From NCBI GenBank assembly GCA_033391075.1, contig JAWPMV010000001.1, positions 2,542,001 to 2,606,000 of the forward strand: a stretch of DNA of 64,000 nucleotides, in the 5' to 3' direction. Positions 27,905 through 37,638 of this stretch are shown one piece after another. Both the position numbers and the translations under genes were made by a program. Each line of letters begins with the position of its first letter. The stretch's first letter is position 1. The notes under the pieces are model-generated. The model worked only from the letters and a program-made list of their open reading frames with translations, was not told the origin of the DNA and ran no database searches. Origin of the DNA: Bacteroidia bacterium (GTDB taxonomy: Bacteria; Bacteroidota; Bacteroidia; J057).

Positions 27905-28058
27905 TCGGTTCCGGGGTAAATTAAAAAGCAGCAGTCTTATCGGAGATTGATTTATGCATGGCTTATCTCGTGGAGAGATCAAGCAGTTAGAATTTTTCTT
28001 AAGACAAGATTTCTCGGCACACAGTCCTTCTCGCATCCAAGCCTCAAAATGACTAAAA

Positions 28059-30926
28059 TTATTTCAATAAATCCTCGAGATCACTGGCTTCAAGGGATTT
28101 ATATACTTCCTCATCTACTTGTATAATATCATCCGAAAGCTTGGCCTTCTTTCTCTGTAGATTGAGAATCTTCTCCTCAATGCTATCACGCGTGATGAAT
28201 TTATAATAGAAGACCGTTCGCGTCTGGCCGATTCTGTGAGATCGGTCAATCGCCTGATTTTCTACTGCCGGGTTCCACCAGGGATCGAGAATGAATACAT
28301 AATCAGCCGCTGTAAGATTAAGGCCAACGCCTCCTGCCTTTAAACTGATCAGGAATACTTTTATATCCTTGTCATTCTGGAAAGTATCTACGGGGGTCTG
28401 GCGGTCTTTGGTGCCTCCATCCAGGTAGTTGTACTTGATCCCTTCTTTATCCAGGTCATTGCGGAGGAGGGTGAGTACTTTTACAAACTGAGAAAAGATC
28501 AGCACTTTGGAGCGCTTTTTCCCAAGGATCTGCTTCAGCAATCTTTTTACTTCCTGGTATTTACCTGAATTTTCCAGCTCAAATTTTTCCGGCTCAATGA
28601 TTCGGGGGTGTATCGCGATCTGACGAAGCTTCTGAAGTCCAGCCAGGATATTGAGTTTATTCTTTTTCCAGGCTCCTTGCGTAATAAGATCCATGAGGTA
28701 GTTTCTGTAGGAACTACGCGTGTCTTCATAGAAATCTTTTTGCTCATCGGTCATCTCACAATAATGGAGCTTCTCGATACGTGGAGGCAATTCCTTCTCA
28801 ACCTGGTGCTTCCTTCTTCTCAGGATATACGGATAGATGATACGGCTCAGTTTTGCTGATTGCTTGGTATCAAAATTCTTCTCAATCGGCTGCACATAAA
28901 ATTTCTTGAAGAAATTATCTGAGCCCAATAAACCCGGATTGAGGAAAGACATTTGAGACCAAATATCCATGACAGTATTTTCTATAGGCGTACCAGATAG
29001 AGAAAGCCTATGCTTGGCTACCAGTTTGCGTACTGCCTTGGCCGTTTTGGATTCTGGATTTTTGATATTCTGGCTTTCGTCGAGGATGATGTAGTTGAAA
29101 GGAAAAGTCGCCAGTAATTTGATGTCTTGCCTTACCAAACCATAAGTAGTCAGGATTAGGTCATAATCAGCGAATGTTCCTGCATCCTTGGGACGATTGA
29201 TGCCCGTATGTGTAAATATTTTAAGAGATGGTGTGAATTTTTTTGCTTCGTTTGCCCAGTTGGGAATCAGAGAAGTCGGGAGGACAATTAAAGAAGGGGT
29301 GTCTATTCCATCTTCTTTTTCTTTTAACAGGAGACTTAAAGTTTGAAGGGTCTTTCCCAATCCCATATCATCCGCCAGGATGCCGCCCATATTGTGGGCC
29401 TTCATAAAATGGAGCCAATTATAGCCTGCTTCCTGATAGCTACGGAGTTTCGCTTTCAATCCTCTGGGAGTCGGAATTTCGGGGATGCCTTCTGTGTTTT
29501 TTATGCTATCAAGCATCTTGGAGTGGCCATTGTTTCCTTTTGAAGGGAAATTTAGCAAAGGGGCCTGGTATTTTTTGATTTTCAGGCTTCCCCCATCAGA
29601 TTCATCCACTTCAGAAACTTCCAACAGATGACGATAATCCGAAAACCAGTGTTCCGGCAAAATAGCAATGCTGTCATCCGGCAATTTGTACTCTCGATTT
29701 CCTTTGAGAATATGGCCCCTGAACTTTATGAAAGGGATTTCAAATTTGCCAATTCGAACGATAGCTTTTATATCAAACCAGTCCCCTGATTCCTGGGTTT
29801 TAAGTTCTATCTGAGGAATATCCAGGCTAATTTGATAGGAGGGATTTTCCTGTATAATGTTTACCCCTTTGTCCCGGATGAAATCTGCATGCTCAGAAAA
29901 CCAGGAAAGGGCCTTGTCTTTTTGAATATATTCCCAGGGGCTAAGGCTATTTTTATTTGGGGTGAATTGCTCAAAAAACTCCAGCATTTCTTTTTCCTGC
30001 TGGCATTTTCGTTCAATCCGGAAGAATCGGTATTCTTCCCCGTTTTTTTCCATGATGGACTTTACCTTGCCTTCACTTTCCAAAGGAATGCAGTGTTGAC
30101 CATATTTTACTTCACGCAAAAAGGAAAAACTGGAAGCATCATACTCTTTTACCTTAAGGATAAATTCCGGATCATAGCGGAGGGTCTTTATTTCAAACCC
30201 CTTTGCATAAACATCATATTTCTCAATGATCTGGGTAATAAATTTCCGGTAATATTCCTCTTCTTTTTCTTTGGGGATAGCAATAAAGTCCTTTCTGAGG
30301 AAAGGTCTCAATTTCTTTCCATCTACATGCTTTTTGAAGGTAAACAACTCATGATTGAGAAGCATCCAGGCAGGCTCAAGGCAGAGAAGAGCAGCTCCCG
30401 TTTTCTGGAACTTCACGATCTCTCCATTGAGTTTTACGGTAGGATAGTAGCGGGTGAAATTTTCTTTTTTGCGAAAGTGAAAGAGAGCGGTTGCTTGCTC
30501 ATCGAGTATGGTAATTTTTTGCTTGGCTGGATATCCATCATTTCCCATTTCAAAGAGGGCCTTTCCTTTGCATAAAGGAAGAATCCTGGCCATCCTTCTT
30601 TGAATGAAATTGGTAACGAGTTTTTTCGCCTGTCCTTCAAATTTTTTAGAAAAAAATTCCAGTTCGTTTCGGGGATCCCCTCCAAATTTCTTTACAATAG
30701 CTTTGGGAGTCATTTCTGAAATGAGCTTGACAAGCTCTTTGTCATCCTCATCCAACTCTTGCGAGAATTCGGCTATATTGTGGGGGTATAATCCCTGATG
30801 AACAAAACTCAGCTCTCCACTGGGAAGGATTTGAACCACATGCGCTGTCATCAGGTATCCCAAATACTCATGGTGGTAAGTAGAGTATACCGGGCAGAAG
30901 GGAAGTGTGGCGTCAACGAGGTGCAT
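28059..30926 (-). CDS. SNF2-family DNA-dependent ATPase/helicase
   Basis: 955 residues. The N-terminal half (about 1-480) is a bacterial SNF2-associated region without recognised motifs. Helicase motifs follow: ILADDMGLGKTLQTL (Walker A) near 515, DESQNIKNPESKTAKA (DExx, here DESQ), LSGTPIENTVMDIWS (motif III), then the C-terminal RecA lobe with LKAGGVGLNLTAADYV and DRSHRIGQTRTV (motif VI). These are RapA/HepA-like translocases that remodel DNA-protein complexes or stalled RNA polymerase. The gene stands alone, converging on the TPR gene with a 154-base gap. Confidence 0.92.
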   Translation of the reverse strand: MHLVDATLPFCPVYSTYHHEYLGYLMTAHVVQILPSGELSFVHQGLYPHNIAEFSQELDEDDKELVKLISEMTPKAIVKKFGGDPRNELEFFSKKFEGQAKKLVTNFIQRRMARILPLCKGKALFEMGNDGYPAKQKITILDEQATALFHFRKKENFTRYYPTVKLNGEIVKFQKTGAALLCLEPAWMLLNHELFTFKKHVDGKKLRPFLRKDFIAIPKEKEEEYYRKFITQIIEKYDVYAKGFEIKTLRYDPEFILKVKEYDASSFSFLREVKYGQHCIPLESEGKVKSIMEKNGEEYRFFRIERKCQQEKEMLEFFEQFTPNKNSLSPWEYIQKDKALSWFSEHADFIRDKGVNIIQENPSYQISLDIPQIELKTQESGDWFDIKAIVRIGKFEIPFIKFRGHILKGNREYKLPDDSIAILPEHWFSDYRHLLEVSEVDESDGGSLKIKKYQAPLLNFPSKGNNGHSKMLDSIKNTEGIPEIPTPRGLKAKLRSYQEAGYNWLHFMKAHNMGGILADDMGLGKTLQTLSLLLKEKEDGIDTPSLIVLPTSLIPNWANEAKKFTPSLKIFTHTGINRPKDAGTFADYDLILTTYGLVRQDIKLLATFPFNYIILDESQNIKNPESKTAKAVRKLVAKHRLSLSGTPIENTVMDIWSQMSFLNPGLLGSDNFFKKFYVQPIEKNFDTKQSAKLSRIIYPYILRRRKHQVEKELPPRIEKLHYCEMTDEQKDFYEDTRSSYRNYLMDLITQGAWKKNKLNILAGLQKLRQIAIHPRIIEPEKFELENSGKYQEVKRLLKQILGKKRSKVLIFSQFVKVLTLLRNDLDKEGIKYNYLDGGTKDRQTPVDTFQNDKDIKVFLISLKAGGVGLNLTAADYVFILDPWWNPAVENQAIDRSHRIGQTRTVFYYKFITRDSIEEKILNLQRKKAKLSDDIIQVDEEVYKSLEASDLEDLLK

Positions 30927-31094
30927 GGATGTTCAGAAAATACTTTTAATTTTCCCTAATTCGTTTCTCTTAGAAAAAAAGGCAAGATCAAATGTAATAA
31001 GAATTTAGATCACGGATAAAAAAATATTAAAAAAAACGTCATTTCTTTGAGAAAAAAATGCCGAAAACCGTAAAATTTCATCAAATAAGAAAAT

Positions 31095-32150
31095 ATGAAG
31101 CACTTTGTCGCTATAATCCTCATTTTCAGTGCCTTTCAGCTACAAGCACAGATTACCATTGATAATAATGATATGCCCAGTCCTGGTTATTGGGCGAGAT
31201 TGAGCGTTGCTGATACGGTCTTTCAGCCTGATTTGCAGACAGTTGGGGCAAACCTAAACTGGGATTTCACCGGAATGAATGCTGTTACCCAAAGGAAGGA
31301 CACCTTTGGCAGTGTTAATGACATTCCTATCCTGATCAGATTGCTGTTTTTAAGTTCTAATCTTGTTAGAATTCAGGAAACTCCTGATTCTTTGGGAGGA
31401 ATAGCCCTGAGTGAAGGCTATCAGTTTTTTAGAAAAACAAATTCCCGATATGAAAATAATGGTCTGGGGGGAACGATAAATGGAATACCTTTCGGACTAT
31501 CTAACAATCCTGACGATATCATCTATCGTTTTCCCTTGAACTACCAGGACGTTGATTCTTCAGAGTCATTGGCTCAATTGAATATTCCTGGAGTATTTTA
31601 TATAGAACGAAGCGTGAAAAGATGGAATGAAGTTGATGCCTGGGGGCAACTGGAAACGCCCTATGGTACCTTCAATACCTTGCGCGTTAAAACCACGATT
31701 CAGGAATCAGATTCTATCGCTGCAGATACGATTTCCTTCCGTATCAATGTGCCCACGAGAAGAGAATACAAATGGCTGGCTAAGGAAGAGAAAATTCCCA
31801 TCATGACGGTGAATACGATACTAGTTGGGGGGAATGAAGTTCCTGCCGGTATTCAATATGTGGATTCCCTGCGAAATACTGGTGGGACGACTGCTGTCGC
31901 TGAGGAGCTAAGCTCTATTGCCAAGATGTATCCCAATCCCACTTCAGACCTGCTTAATCTGGAAATCCTGGAGCAATTGGGAGAAGATGCTCGAATCGAA
32001 GTATATGACCTGAGAGGGCAAAAATTGATGGATCAAAACCTGGTTTACGGAATCAATCAGCTTATGCTGGGAAATATGCCCAGGGGCATTTATCACCTTC
32101 GGATCATCAGTAAAAAGAAAAGTTATACGGGTTCTTTATTAAGGCGATAA
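31095..32150 (+). CDS. Secreted protein with T9SS type A sorting domain
   Basis: 351 residues with signal peptide MKHFVAIILIFSAFQLQAQ. The middle part has a short conserved look (NPDDIIYRFPLNYQDVDSS, then YGTFNTLRVKTTIQES) seen in Bacteroidota secreted proteins of unknown function. The sorting domain begins AKMYPNPTSDLLNLEI near 275 and ends GIYHLRIISKKK. It converges on dnaB with three bases between stops and no terminator, so transcripts must overlap. The leader (30927-31094) is very A/T-rich. Confidence 0.83.
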   Translation: MKHFVAIILIFSAFQLQAQITIDNNDMPSPGYWARLSVADTVFQPDLQTVGANLNWDFTGMNAVTQRKDTFGSVNDIPILIRLLFLSSNLVRIQETPDSLGGIALSEGYQFFRKTNSRYENNGLGGTINGIPFGLSNNPDDIIYRFPLNYQDVDSSESLAQLNIPGVFYIERSVKRWNEVDAWGQLETPYGTFNTLRVKTTIQESDSIAADTISFRINVPTRREYKWLAKEEKIPIMTVNTILVGGNEVPAGIQYVDSLRNTGGTTAVAEELSSIAKMYPNPTSDLLNLEILEQLGEDARIEVYDLRGQKLMDQNLVYGINQLMLGNMPRGIYHLRIISKKKSYTGSLLRR

Positions 32151-32153
32151 GCA

Positions 32154-33701
32154 CTAAAAGGGAACACTGCTATCTCCGCCTCCACCTCCGCTAGCCGGAT
32201 CATTCATTTTAGAAGGCAGGGTAATGGTGTTTCCTCCACCTGCATCCATACCAAAGGCATCAAAATCAGAAGTGCCTCCCTGTGTCCAGTCTCCGAACTT
32301 ACCGTACTTGCCGATAAATTGCATATCGACATTTCCTGTAGGGCCATTTCTTTGTTTGGCTATGATAAGCTCAGCCTTTCCTAAGGTTGAGTTGCCTTCA
32401 TCATCTGTTTCAAAGCCATAATACTCTGGACGATAGAGGAACATAACGATATCCGCATCCTGCTCAATAGATCCAGATTCCCTCAAGTCACTCAATACCG
32501 GGCGTTTGTCTCCTCCCCGGCTTTCCACAGCACGACTCAACTGAGAAAGTGCGATCACACAGACATCCAGTTCTTTTGCCAATTCTTTCAGAGATCGCGA
32601 AATGGCTGCAATCTCCTGTTCACGATTACCTCCTTTATTTGAAGGTCCGGTCATCAACTGCAAATAGTCAATGATGACCATGCTGATATTTTTCTCAGCC
32701 TTAAGTCTTCGGCATTTGGCTCTAAGGTCCCAAATGGAGAGGGCAGGGGTATCATCAATAAATATTTCGGTCTTACTCAAAGATCCGATTCGAGTAATCA
32801 GCTGCTTCCACTCATAATCTTCCAGGCGACCGGTACGAACCTTTTGGGCATCGAGCTCTGCTTCTGAAACAATCAAACGTTGGGTCAACTGAACAGCCGC
32901 CATCTCCAGTGAGAAGAAAGCTACGGCTTCTCCAAAACGAAGGGAAGCATTTCTGGCCAGGGTAAGGGTGAAAGCAGTTTTACCCATTGCAGGTCTTGCT
33001 GCAATGATTACGAGGTCAGTCTTGTTGAAACCAGCCGTCATTTTATCCAGCTCAACAATACCGGATGGAATACCGGTAACACTGCTGTCTTTTCCCCTCA
33101 TTTCCTCAAGGCGCTCCAAGGTCTTCATCACCAATTCAGGCATCCCAAGGTAATTTCTCCTCAAGTTGGTTTCAGAAATTTCGAAGAGAGATTGCTCGGT
33201 TTGATCCAATAAATCAAACACATCCGTGGTTTCATTGTAGGCATCCTTTACTACCTGATCTGAAACGATGATAAGCTGCCGAAGAATAAATTTCTCAGCG
33301 ATTACACGAGCATGGTATTCAATATTGGCCGCAGAGGCTACCCGCGAGGTCAATTCTGTAAGATAAAAGGCACCTCCGGCTTCCTGTAGTTTGCCTTCTT
33401 TTTTTAAGGCATTTTTGACTGTAAGGATATCAATGGGCTCTGAATTCTGAAAAAGGGCAAGAATCTGCTCAAAAATGACCTGGTTGGCATCTTTATAGAA
33501 CATATTGGGCTTGAGGATATCCATGATCCGGTGCAGGGCATCCTTTTCCAACAATAGGGCTCCCAACACAGCTTCTTCCATATCCAGAGACTGGGGAGGT
33601 AGTTTTCCACCTAAAGGAGAAGTAGAAAGGCTTTGGACCTTACCTTGTGCAGTATTTGGGTTACTGTACTTGCTCGGAGTACGCTTGCTGTTCTCAGCCA
33701 T
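32154..33701 (-). CDS. dnaB: Replicative DNA helicase DnaB
   Basis: 515 residues, close to the usual 460-520. The N-terminal domain (about 35-150) with PPQSLDMEEAVLGALLLE binds primase. After a linker, the RecA-type ATPase has Walker A AARPAMGKTAFTL near 240, MVIIDYLQLM near 345 (Walker B) and DLRESGSIEQDADIVMFLYR near 425. There is no intein. The C-terminus is Gly- and Asp-rich. A TATATTTG promoter lies 43 bases upstream, and a DnaA-box cluster begins further upstream in the same gap. Confidence 0.97.
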   Translation of the reverse strand: MAENSKRTPSKYSNPNTAQGKVQSLSTSPLGGKLPPQSLDMEEAVLGALLLEKDALHRIMDILKPNMFYKDANQVIFEQILALFQNSEPIDILTVKNALKKEGKLQEAGGAFYLTELTSRVASAANIEYHARVIAEKFILRQLIIVSDQVVKDAYNETTDVFDLLDQTEQSLFEISETNLRRNYLGMPELVMKTLERLEEMRGKDSSVTGIPSGIVELDKMTAGFNKTDLVIIAARPAMGKTAFTLTLARNASLRFGEAVAFFSLEMAAVQLTQRLIVSEAELDAQKVRTGRLEDYEWKQLITRIGSLSKTEIFIDDTPALSIWDLRAKCRRLKAEKNISMVIIDYLQLMTGPSNKGGNREQEIAAISRSLKELAKELDVCVIALSQLSRAVESRGGDKRPVLSDLRESGSIEQDADIVMFLYRPEYYGFETDDEGNSTLGKAELIIAKQRNGPTGNVDMQFIGKYGKFGDWTQGGTSDFDAFGMDAGGGNTITLPSKMNDPASGGGGGDSSVPF

Positions 33702-33743
33702 AGAGGAATCTATGTTAGATGTTTATTCCAGGACAAAAGGGCT

Positions 33744-33775
33744 CAAATATACGAAAAGGAATATTCGACAAACAA
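33744..33775 (-). promoter_or_regulatory. Bacteroidota-type promoter of dnaB
   Basis: On the minus strand, the -7 element TATATTTG occupies 33744-33751. A -33 candidate is TTTG at 33769-33772 (17-base spacer) or TTG at 33773-33775 (21-base spacer). The start codon follows about 42 bases downstream. Confidence 0.5.
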
Positions 33776-33839
33776 TCCTTTTTCCTGAACGGTTGCTGCA
33801 TATTTTTATTCTATTACGCATTTTTAAGCAGTCCTCTTT

Positions 33840-33957
33840 TTTTCCACAAATATTGACTTTGGCATAAGCCGCCTAGCATAAGGAAATTAAGTTCGAAGGA
33901 GATTTATTCACAGTAATTCACAAGTCTGGGGAAAGAATGTGGATAAGTATTGGATAA
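33840..33957. other. Cluster of DnaA-box-like sites (candidate oriC or DnaA-regulated region)
   Basis: The gene-free stretch 33702-34146 is A/T-rich and holds several 9-mers close to TTATCCACA. They are TTTTCCACA (33840-33848), TTATTCACA (33904-33912, fits TTATNCACA), TAATTCACA (33914-33922), the exact consensus on the minus strand (TGTGGATAA, 33938-33946) and a weaker ATTGGATAA (33949-33957). Four of the five lie within 54 bases. The stretch separates leftward dnaB from rightward ftsY. It could be the chromosomal origin or a DnaA-controlled promoter region. No dnaA gene is in the window. Confidence 0.45.
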
Positions 33958-34109
33958 GTATTCTTCTTTCGCCCCCACTCAATCTGCGTGAACGGGAATT
34001 TCCTGCTTGCGCTTTATATTGTAGTAAAGATAAGAATATTAGCGAAAGCGAGCTAAATTTATTTACATGTACCCCTAAAAGACAGGCATTATTTTAAGCA
34101 CTCATTTCG

Positions 34110-34117
34110 TATATTTG
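34110..34117 (+). promoter_or_regulatory. -7 promoter element of the ftsY operon
   Basis: TATATTTG matches TAnnTTTG and lies 29 bases before the ftsY ATG. No clear -33 TTTG at the standard spacing. A 7-bp inverted repeat, ACAGGCA (34082-34088) and TGCCTGT (34120-34126), brackets the element and could be an operator. Confidence 0.45.
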
Positions 34118-34146
34118 CCTGCCTGTTTTTAAAAAGAGGAAACACT

Positions 34147-35118
34147 ATGTTTAACTTTTTCAATAAGAAAGAAAATAAGGATAAGCTCGACAAGGGCCTG
34201 GAGAAGACCAAGGTCGGCTTGATGGGAAGACTTAATCGTGCGATCCTGGGTAAATCCAAAGTCGATGAAGAGGTCCTGGATGAGCTGGAAGAGGTCTTGA
34301 TTGCGAGTGATGTGGGGGTGAAAACTACAGTTCGAATCATCGAACGTATTGAAAGCCGGGTTTCTGATGATAAGTATACCAGTGCAAAAGAACTGGATTA
34401 TATCCTGAAAGATGAAATAGAAAAACTAATTCTGGAAAACCATCCGGAAAGTCTCAACTATTTTGAAATACCTGAGATCAGGAATGAAGGCCAAAAGCAG
34501 CCCTACGTGATCATGGTGGTGGGAGTAAATGGTGTGGGCAAGACAACCACAATCGGCAAACTGGCGCACAGATGGAGAGATCAGGGGAAATCGGTCTTGA
34601 TGGGTGCTGCAGATACCTTCCGTGCCGCCGCAGTTGATCAATTGAAACTATGGGCAGATAGAGTAGGAGCTGATTTTTATTCGAAAGGAATGAATACTGA
34701 TCCTGCCGCTGTAGCCTATGAGTCGGTAAGGGAAGGCCTGAATAAAAATTCAGATGTAATCATCGTGGATACTGCCGGGCGATTACATACAAAGAGGGGC
34801 TTGATGGATGAGCTCTCAAAAATCAAGCGAAGTATGGACAAAGTTATGCCCGGAGCACCACATGAGGTCCTCTTGGTTCTGGATGCAAGTACCGGGCAGA
34901 ATGCGATTATACAAGCAGAAAAATTTACAGAAGCCACAGACGTAACCTCTTTAGCCTTGACCAAACTTGATGGGACTGCAAAAGGAGGAGTAGTCATTGG
35001 TGTTTCGGATCGATTCAAAATACCGGTGAAGTTTATTGGAGTGGGAGAAGGAATGGATGATCTCCAGACTTTTGACCCCAAGGAGTTTATTGATTCTATG
35101 TTTGAGCTAAAATCCTGA
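34147..35118 (+). CDS. ftsY: Signal recognition particle receptor FtsY
   Basis: 323 residues, the short form without the long acidic A domain; the N-terminus is Lys/Glu-rich. The NG core has VGVNGVGKTTTIGKLAHRW (G1) near 125, the DTFRAAAVDQL insertion box motif, VDTAGRLHTKRGLMDEL (G3), and LTKLDGTAKGGV (G4) near 280. It docks SRP-bound ribosomes at the membrane by paired GTP hydrolysis. It is the first gene of a six-gene rightward run; rimO starts four bases after its stop. Confidence 0.96.
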   Translation: MFNFFNKKENKDKLDKGLEKTKVGLMGRLNRAILGKSKVDEEVLDELEEVLIASDVGVKTTVRIIERIESRVSDDKYTSAKELDYILKDEIEKLILENHPESLNYFEIPEIRNEGQKQPYVIMVVGVNGVGKTTTIGKLAHRWRDQGKSVLMGAADTFRAAAVDQLKLWADRVGADFYSKGMNTDPAAVAYESVREGLNKNSDVIIVDTAGRLHTKRGLMDELSKIKRSMDKVMPGAPHEVLLVLDASTGQNAIIQAEKFTEATDVTSLALTKLDGTAKGGVVIGVSDRFKIPVKFIGVGEGMDDLQTFDPKEFIDSMFELKS

Positions 35119-35122
35119 TTGA

Positions 35123-36451
35123 ATGGTCAATAACCTTCCCAAATATAAAAAGCGACAACAAGACAAGATCAATGTGATCACCCTGGGTTGTTCCAAAAAT
35201 CTGGTAGATTCAGAGGTGCTTCTCTCTCAATTGCATGGCAATGGGATGAGTGCTACCCATGAAGCCGAACAGAGTGATGCAAATGTAGTCGTAATTAATA
35301 CCTGTGGTTTTATAGATAAAGCCAAAGAAGAATCGGTTAATACGATTTTGGATTATGTGGGTCGAAAAGAAGCAGGTGAGATTGAAAAGGTGGTCGTAAC
35401 GGGTTGCTTGTCTCAAAGATATAAGGATGACCTTAAAGAGGAGATTCCCGAGGTAGATGCCTGGTTTGGTACACAAGACATGCCGGACCTGGTAAATGAA
35501 CTGGGCGCTGATTTCAAAAAAGAATTGGTCGGGGAAAGAAATACCAGCACTGATTCTCATTATGCCTATTTGAAAATCGCGGAAGGTTGTAACAGGCCTT
35601 GTAGCTTTTGCGCCATTCCCTTGATGCGAGGAAAGCATAATTCCAGGAGTATTGAGTTTTTGGTGAAAGAAGCTGAATTTCTGGTAGCCAAAGGAGTAAA
35701 GGAACTGATGTTGATTGCACAGGACCTGACTTATTATGGCATAGACTTGTATGGCGAAAGAAAGCTTAATGAACTGTTACTTGCCTTATGTGAGGTAAAG
35801 GGACTAGCGTGGATTCGACTCCATTATGCTTACCCCAGTGGCTTTCCAGTAGAAATTCTTCCTACCATTCGAGAACAAGCAAAGATTTGCAACTACCTGG
35901 ATATGCCTTTGCAGCATATTTCAGATCCGGTTCTCAAGACTATGCGTCGAGGGATCAATTCCAAAAGAACGCGGGATCTGGTGAAGAGAATCCGGGAAGA
36001 AGTTCCAGGACTTGCCTTGAGAACTACCTTGTTGGTTGGACATCCGGGAGAGAGTGAAGAGGACCATCAGGAATTGCTGAAGTTCGTTGAAGAAGCCAGA
36101 TTTGATCGCCTGGGGGTCTTTACCTATTCTCATGAGGAAAACACCCATGCCGGAGATAAATACGAAGATCTCATCGATGAGGAAACCAAAGAACGGCGAA
36201 TGGAAGAGGTAATGGAGCTTCAGCAAGGAATTTCTCTGGAAATAAATCGTGGTTATGTAGGCAAAACCTATAAAACCATAATAGATAGAAAGGAATCCGG
36301 TTATTATATTGGCAGAACGGAATTTGATTCGCCTGAAGTAGATAATGAAGTCATCGTCCATACAGAAAAAGAACTGGAGATAGGCGCATTCTATCAGGTG
36401 GAAATCCAGGATGCCATGGAATATGACCTGATCGGCAAAGTCCTTAGCTAA
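35123..36451 (+). CDS. rimO: Ribosomal protein S12 methylthiotransferase RimO
   Basis: 442 residues. The N-terminal UPF0004 domain (TLGCSKNLVDSEVL, then VINTCGFI) holds one iron-sulfur cluster. The radical SAM centre is CNRPCSFCAIP near 157, followed by LMRGKHNSRS, which separates RimO from MiaB. A C-terminal TRAM domain covers the last 65 residues. It adds a methylthio group to an Asp of ribosomal protein S12 (Asp88 in E. coli). Second gene of the ftsY operon. Confidence 0.95.
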   Translation: MVNNLPKYKKRQQDKINVITLGCSKNLVDSEVLLSQLHGNGMSATHEAEQSDANVVVINTCGFIDKAKEESVNTILDYVGRKEAGEIEKVVVTGCLSQRYKDDLKEEIPEVDAWFGTQDMPDLVNELGADFKKELVGERNTSTDSHYAYLKIAEGCNRPCSFCAIPLMRGKHNSRSIEFLVKEAEFLVAKGVKELMLIAQDLTYYGIDLYGERKLNELLLALCEVKGLAWIRLHYAYPSGFPVEILPTIREQAKICNYLDMPLQHISDPVLKTMRRGINSKRTRDLVKRIREEVPGLALRTTLLVGHPGESEEDHQELLKFVEEARFDRLGVFTYSHEENTHAGDKYEDLIDEETKERRMEEVMELQQGISLEINRGYVGKTYKTIIDRKESGYYIGRTEFDSPEVDNEVIVHTEKELEIGAFYQVEIQDAMEYDLIGKVLS

Positions 36452-36464
36452 GACCCCCTTCTCT

Positions 36465-37631
36465 ATGAGAAAATTGCTGCTTTTTATCCTACTTGCTTGC
36501 ACCTTATTTCAGACTCGGGCACAATCCCCATGGGATTGCGCGGTGAAAAAGGGCCTGGACCTGGGCAGTAATACCCGCCTTTTTCTGGCATACAAATCCA
36601 GTTCAAACGCAAACAAAGTATTTAAAGCAGATATACGTTTCCGCCCTAAAGGAAAATACCGGGATTTTCTTCGTAAAGAAACCCGTCTGGAAACCCGGGG
36701 AGATAAAATATTTGTTTTACCCTTTAGCCTGCCAAAAGGAGAATATGAGGTAGACATTAGTATTGAAGATGTCGAGCTGGGAAATATGTACCACGTCACC
36801 CCTGATGAGGTGTATAAGTGCAGAGAGCAGGAGATCAATATCTCAGATATCTACCTTTCCTATAATCCTTCTGCAGAAAGGGCTTTCGAACAACCACTGG
36901 TAAATCTAAGCCTTGATAAAGACAAAGAACAGCTATATTATTTTATTGAACTGCAAACAGCTCGCGCATATTCCAACCTAAACATCAGTGCCTTCCTCTT
37001 TAAGGATAAGAATTCTGGAAAACTCAATCTCGAACAAATGGATACCTTTGAATCTATTTATGAGACGAGCCAGAACCTGAGTATGTATAAATTACAACAG
37101 GCTCAAATATCGGATATGCTGGAAGTAGGCGACCTCGAACCGGGAGAATACTTGCTGAGTGTGGAGGTTTTTAATGGAGCTACGCGTTTGGGAGGAGTTG
37201 ATTCTCGCTTTGTGATAGGCGGAGATATCAAAGAACTCATGCGTCAAAGGGGCTATATAGATGATGCCATTCTCATGATGGAATATATTTTGCCCATAGA
37301 AGAATTGGAAGCCCTCCTGGACAATCCGGATTATGAAGCAAAAAAGGTAGCTTTTGATAAAATCTGGTTAGAGTTATATGGAGAGGAAGCTGATATTATG
37401 ATGGAAGAATATTACTCCGCTGTAATTACGGCCAATCAATTATACAATGAGGATCTTCCCGGCAGAAAAGGCTGGCAATCAGACCGGGGGAAGATTTTTA
37501 TTGAATACGGACAGCCAGAGATTAAAAATGTGACTATCAGGGGAAAAGAATATCAAAGATGGATTTATGCCAAGTGGTCTCTATCTTTTTTATTCGAAAA
37601 ACGCAACCAAGGATATTACCTCATCGAATAA
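36465..37631 (+). CDS. GWxTD-domain secreted protein
   Basis: 388 residues with a signal peptide (KLLLFILLACTLFQTRAQ). The C-terminal domain carries GWQSDRGKIFIEYGQPE near 342, a variant (Ser for Thr) of the GWxTD motif that names this Bacteroidota/Acidobacteriota family. The preceding region is beta-rich with FEQPLVNLSLDKDKEQLYYF. Function in the family is not established. It sits 13 bases after rimO and seven bases before the DUF445 gene, suggesting envelope duty in a housekeeping operon. Confidence 0.75.
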   Translation: MRKLLLFILLACTLFQTRAQSPWDCAVKKGLDLGSNTRLFLAYKSSSNANKVFKADIRFRPKGKYRDFLRKETRLETRGDKIFVLPFSLPKGEYEVDISIEDVELGNMYHVTPDEVYKCREQEINISDIYLSYNPSAERAFEQPLVNLSLDKDKEQLYYFIELQTARAYSNLNISAFLFKDKNSGKLNLEQMDTFESIYETSQNLSMYKLQQAQISDMLEVGDLEPGEYLLSVEVFNGATRLGGVDSRFVIGGDIKELMRQRGYIDDAILMMEYILPIEELEALLDNPDYEAKKVAFDKIWLELYGEEADIMMEEYYSAVITANQLYNEDLPGRKGWQSDRGKIFIEYGQPEIKNVTIRGKEYQRWIYAKWSLSFLFEKRNQGYYLIE

Positions 37632-37638
37632 GAAGGGA

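Noticed and set aside
27905-28058. Small antisense ORF or terminator between the TPR and SNF2 genes
   Set aside because: No convincing stem-loop and the short frame shows no coding character.
29832-30575. 247-codon frame opposite the SNF2 gene
   Set aside because: Phe-rich low-complexity shadow with no motif or start context.
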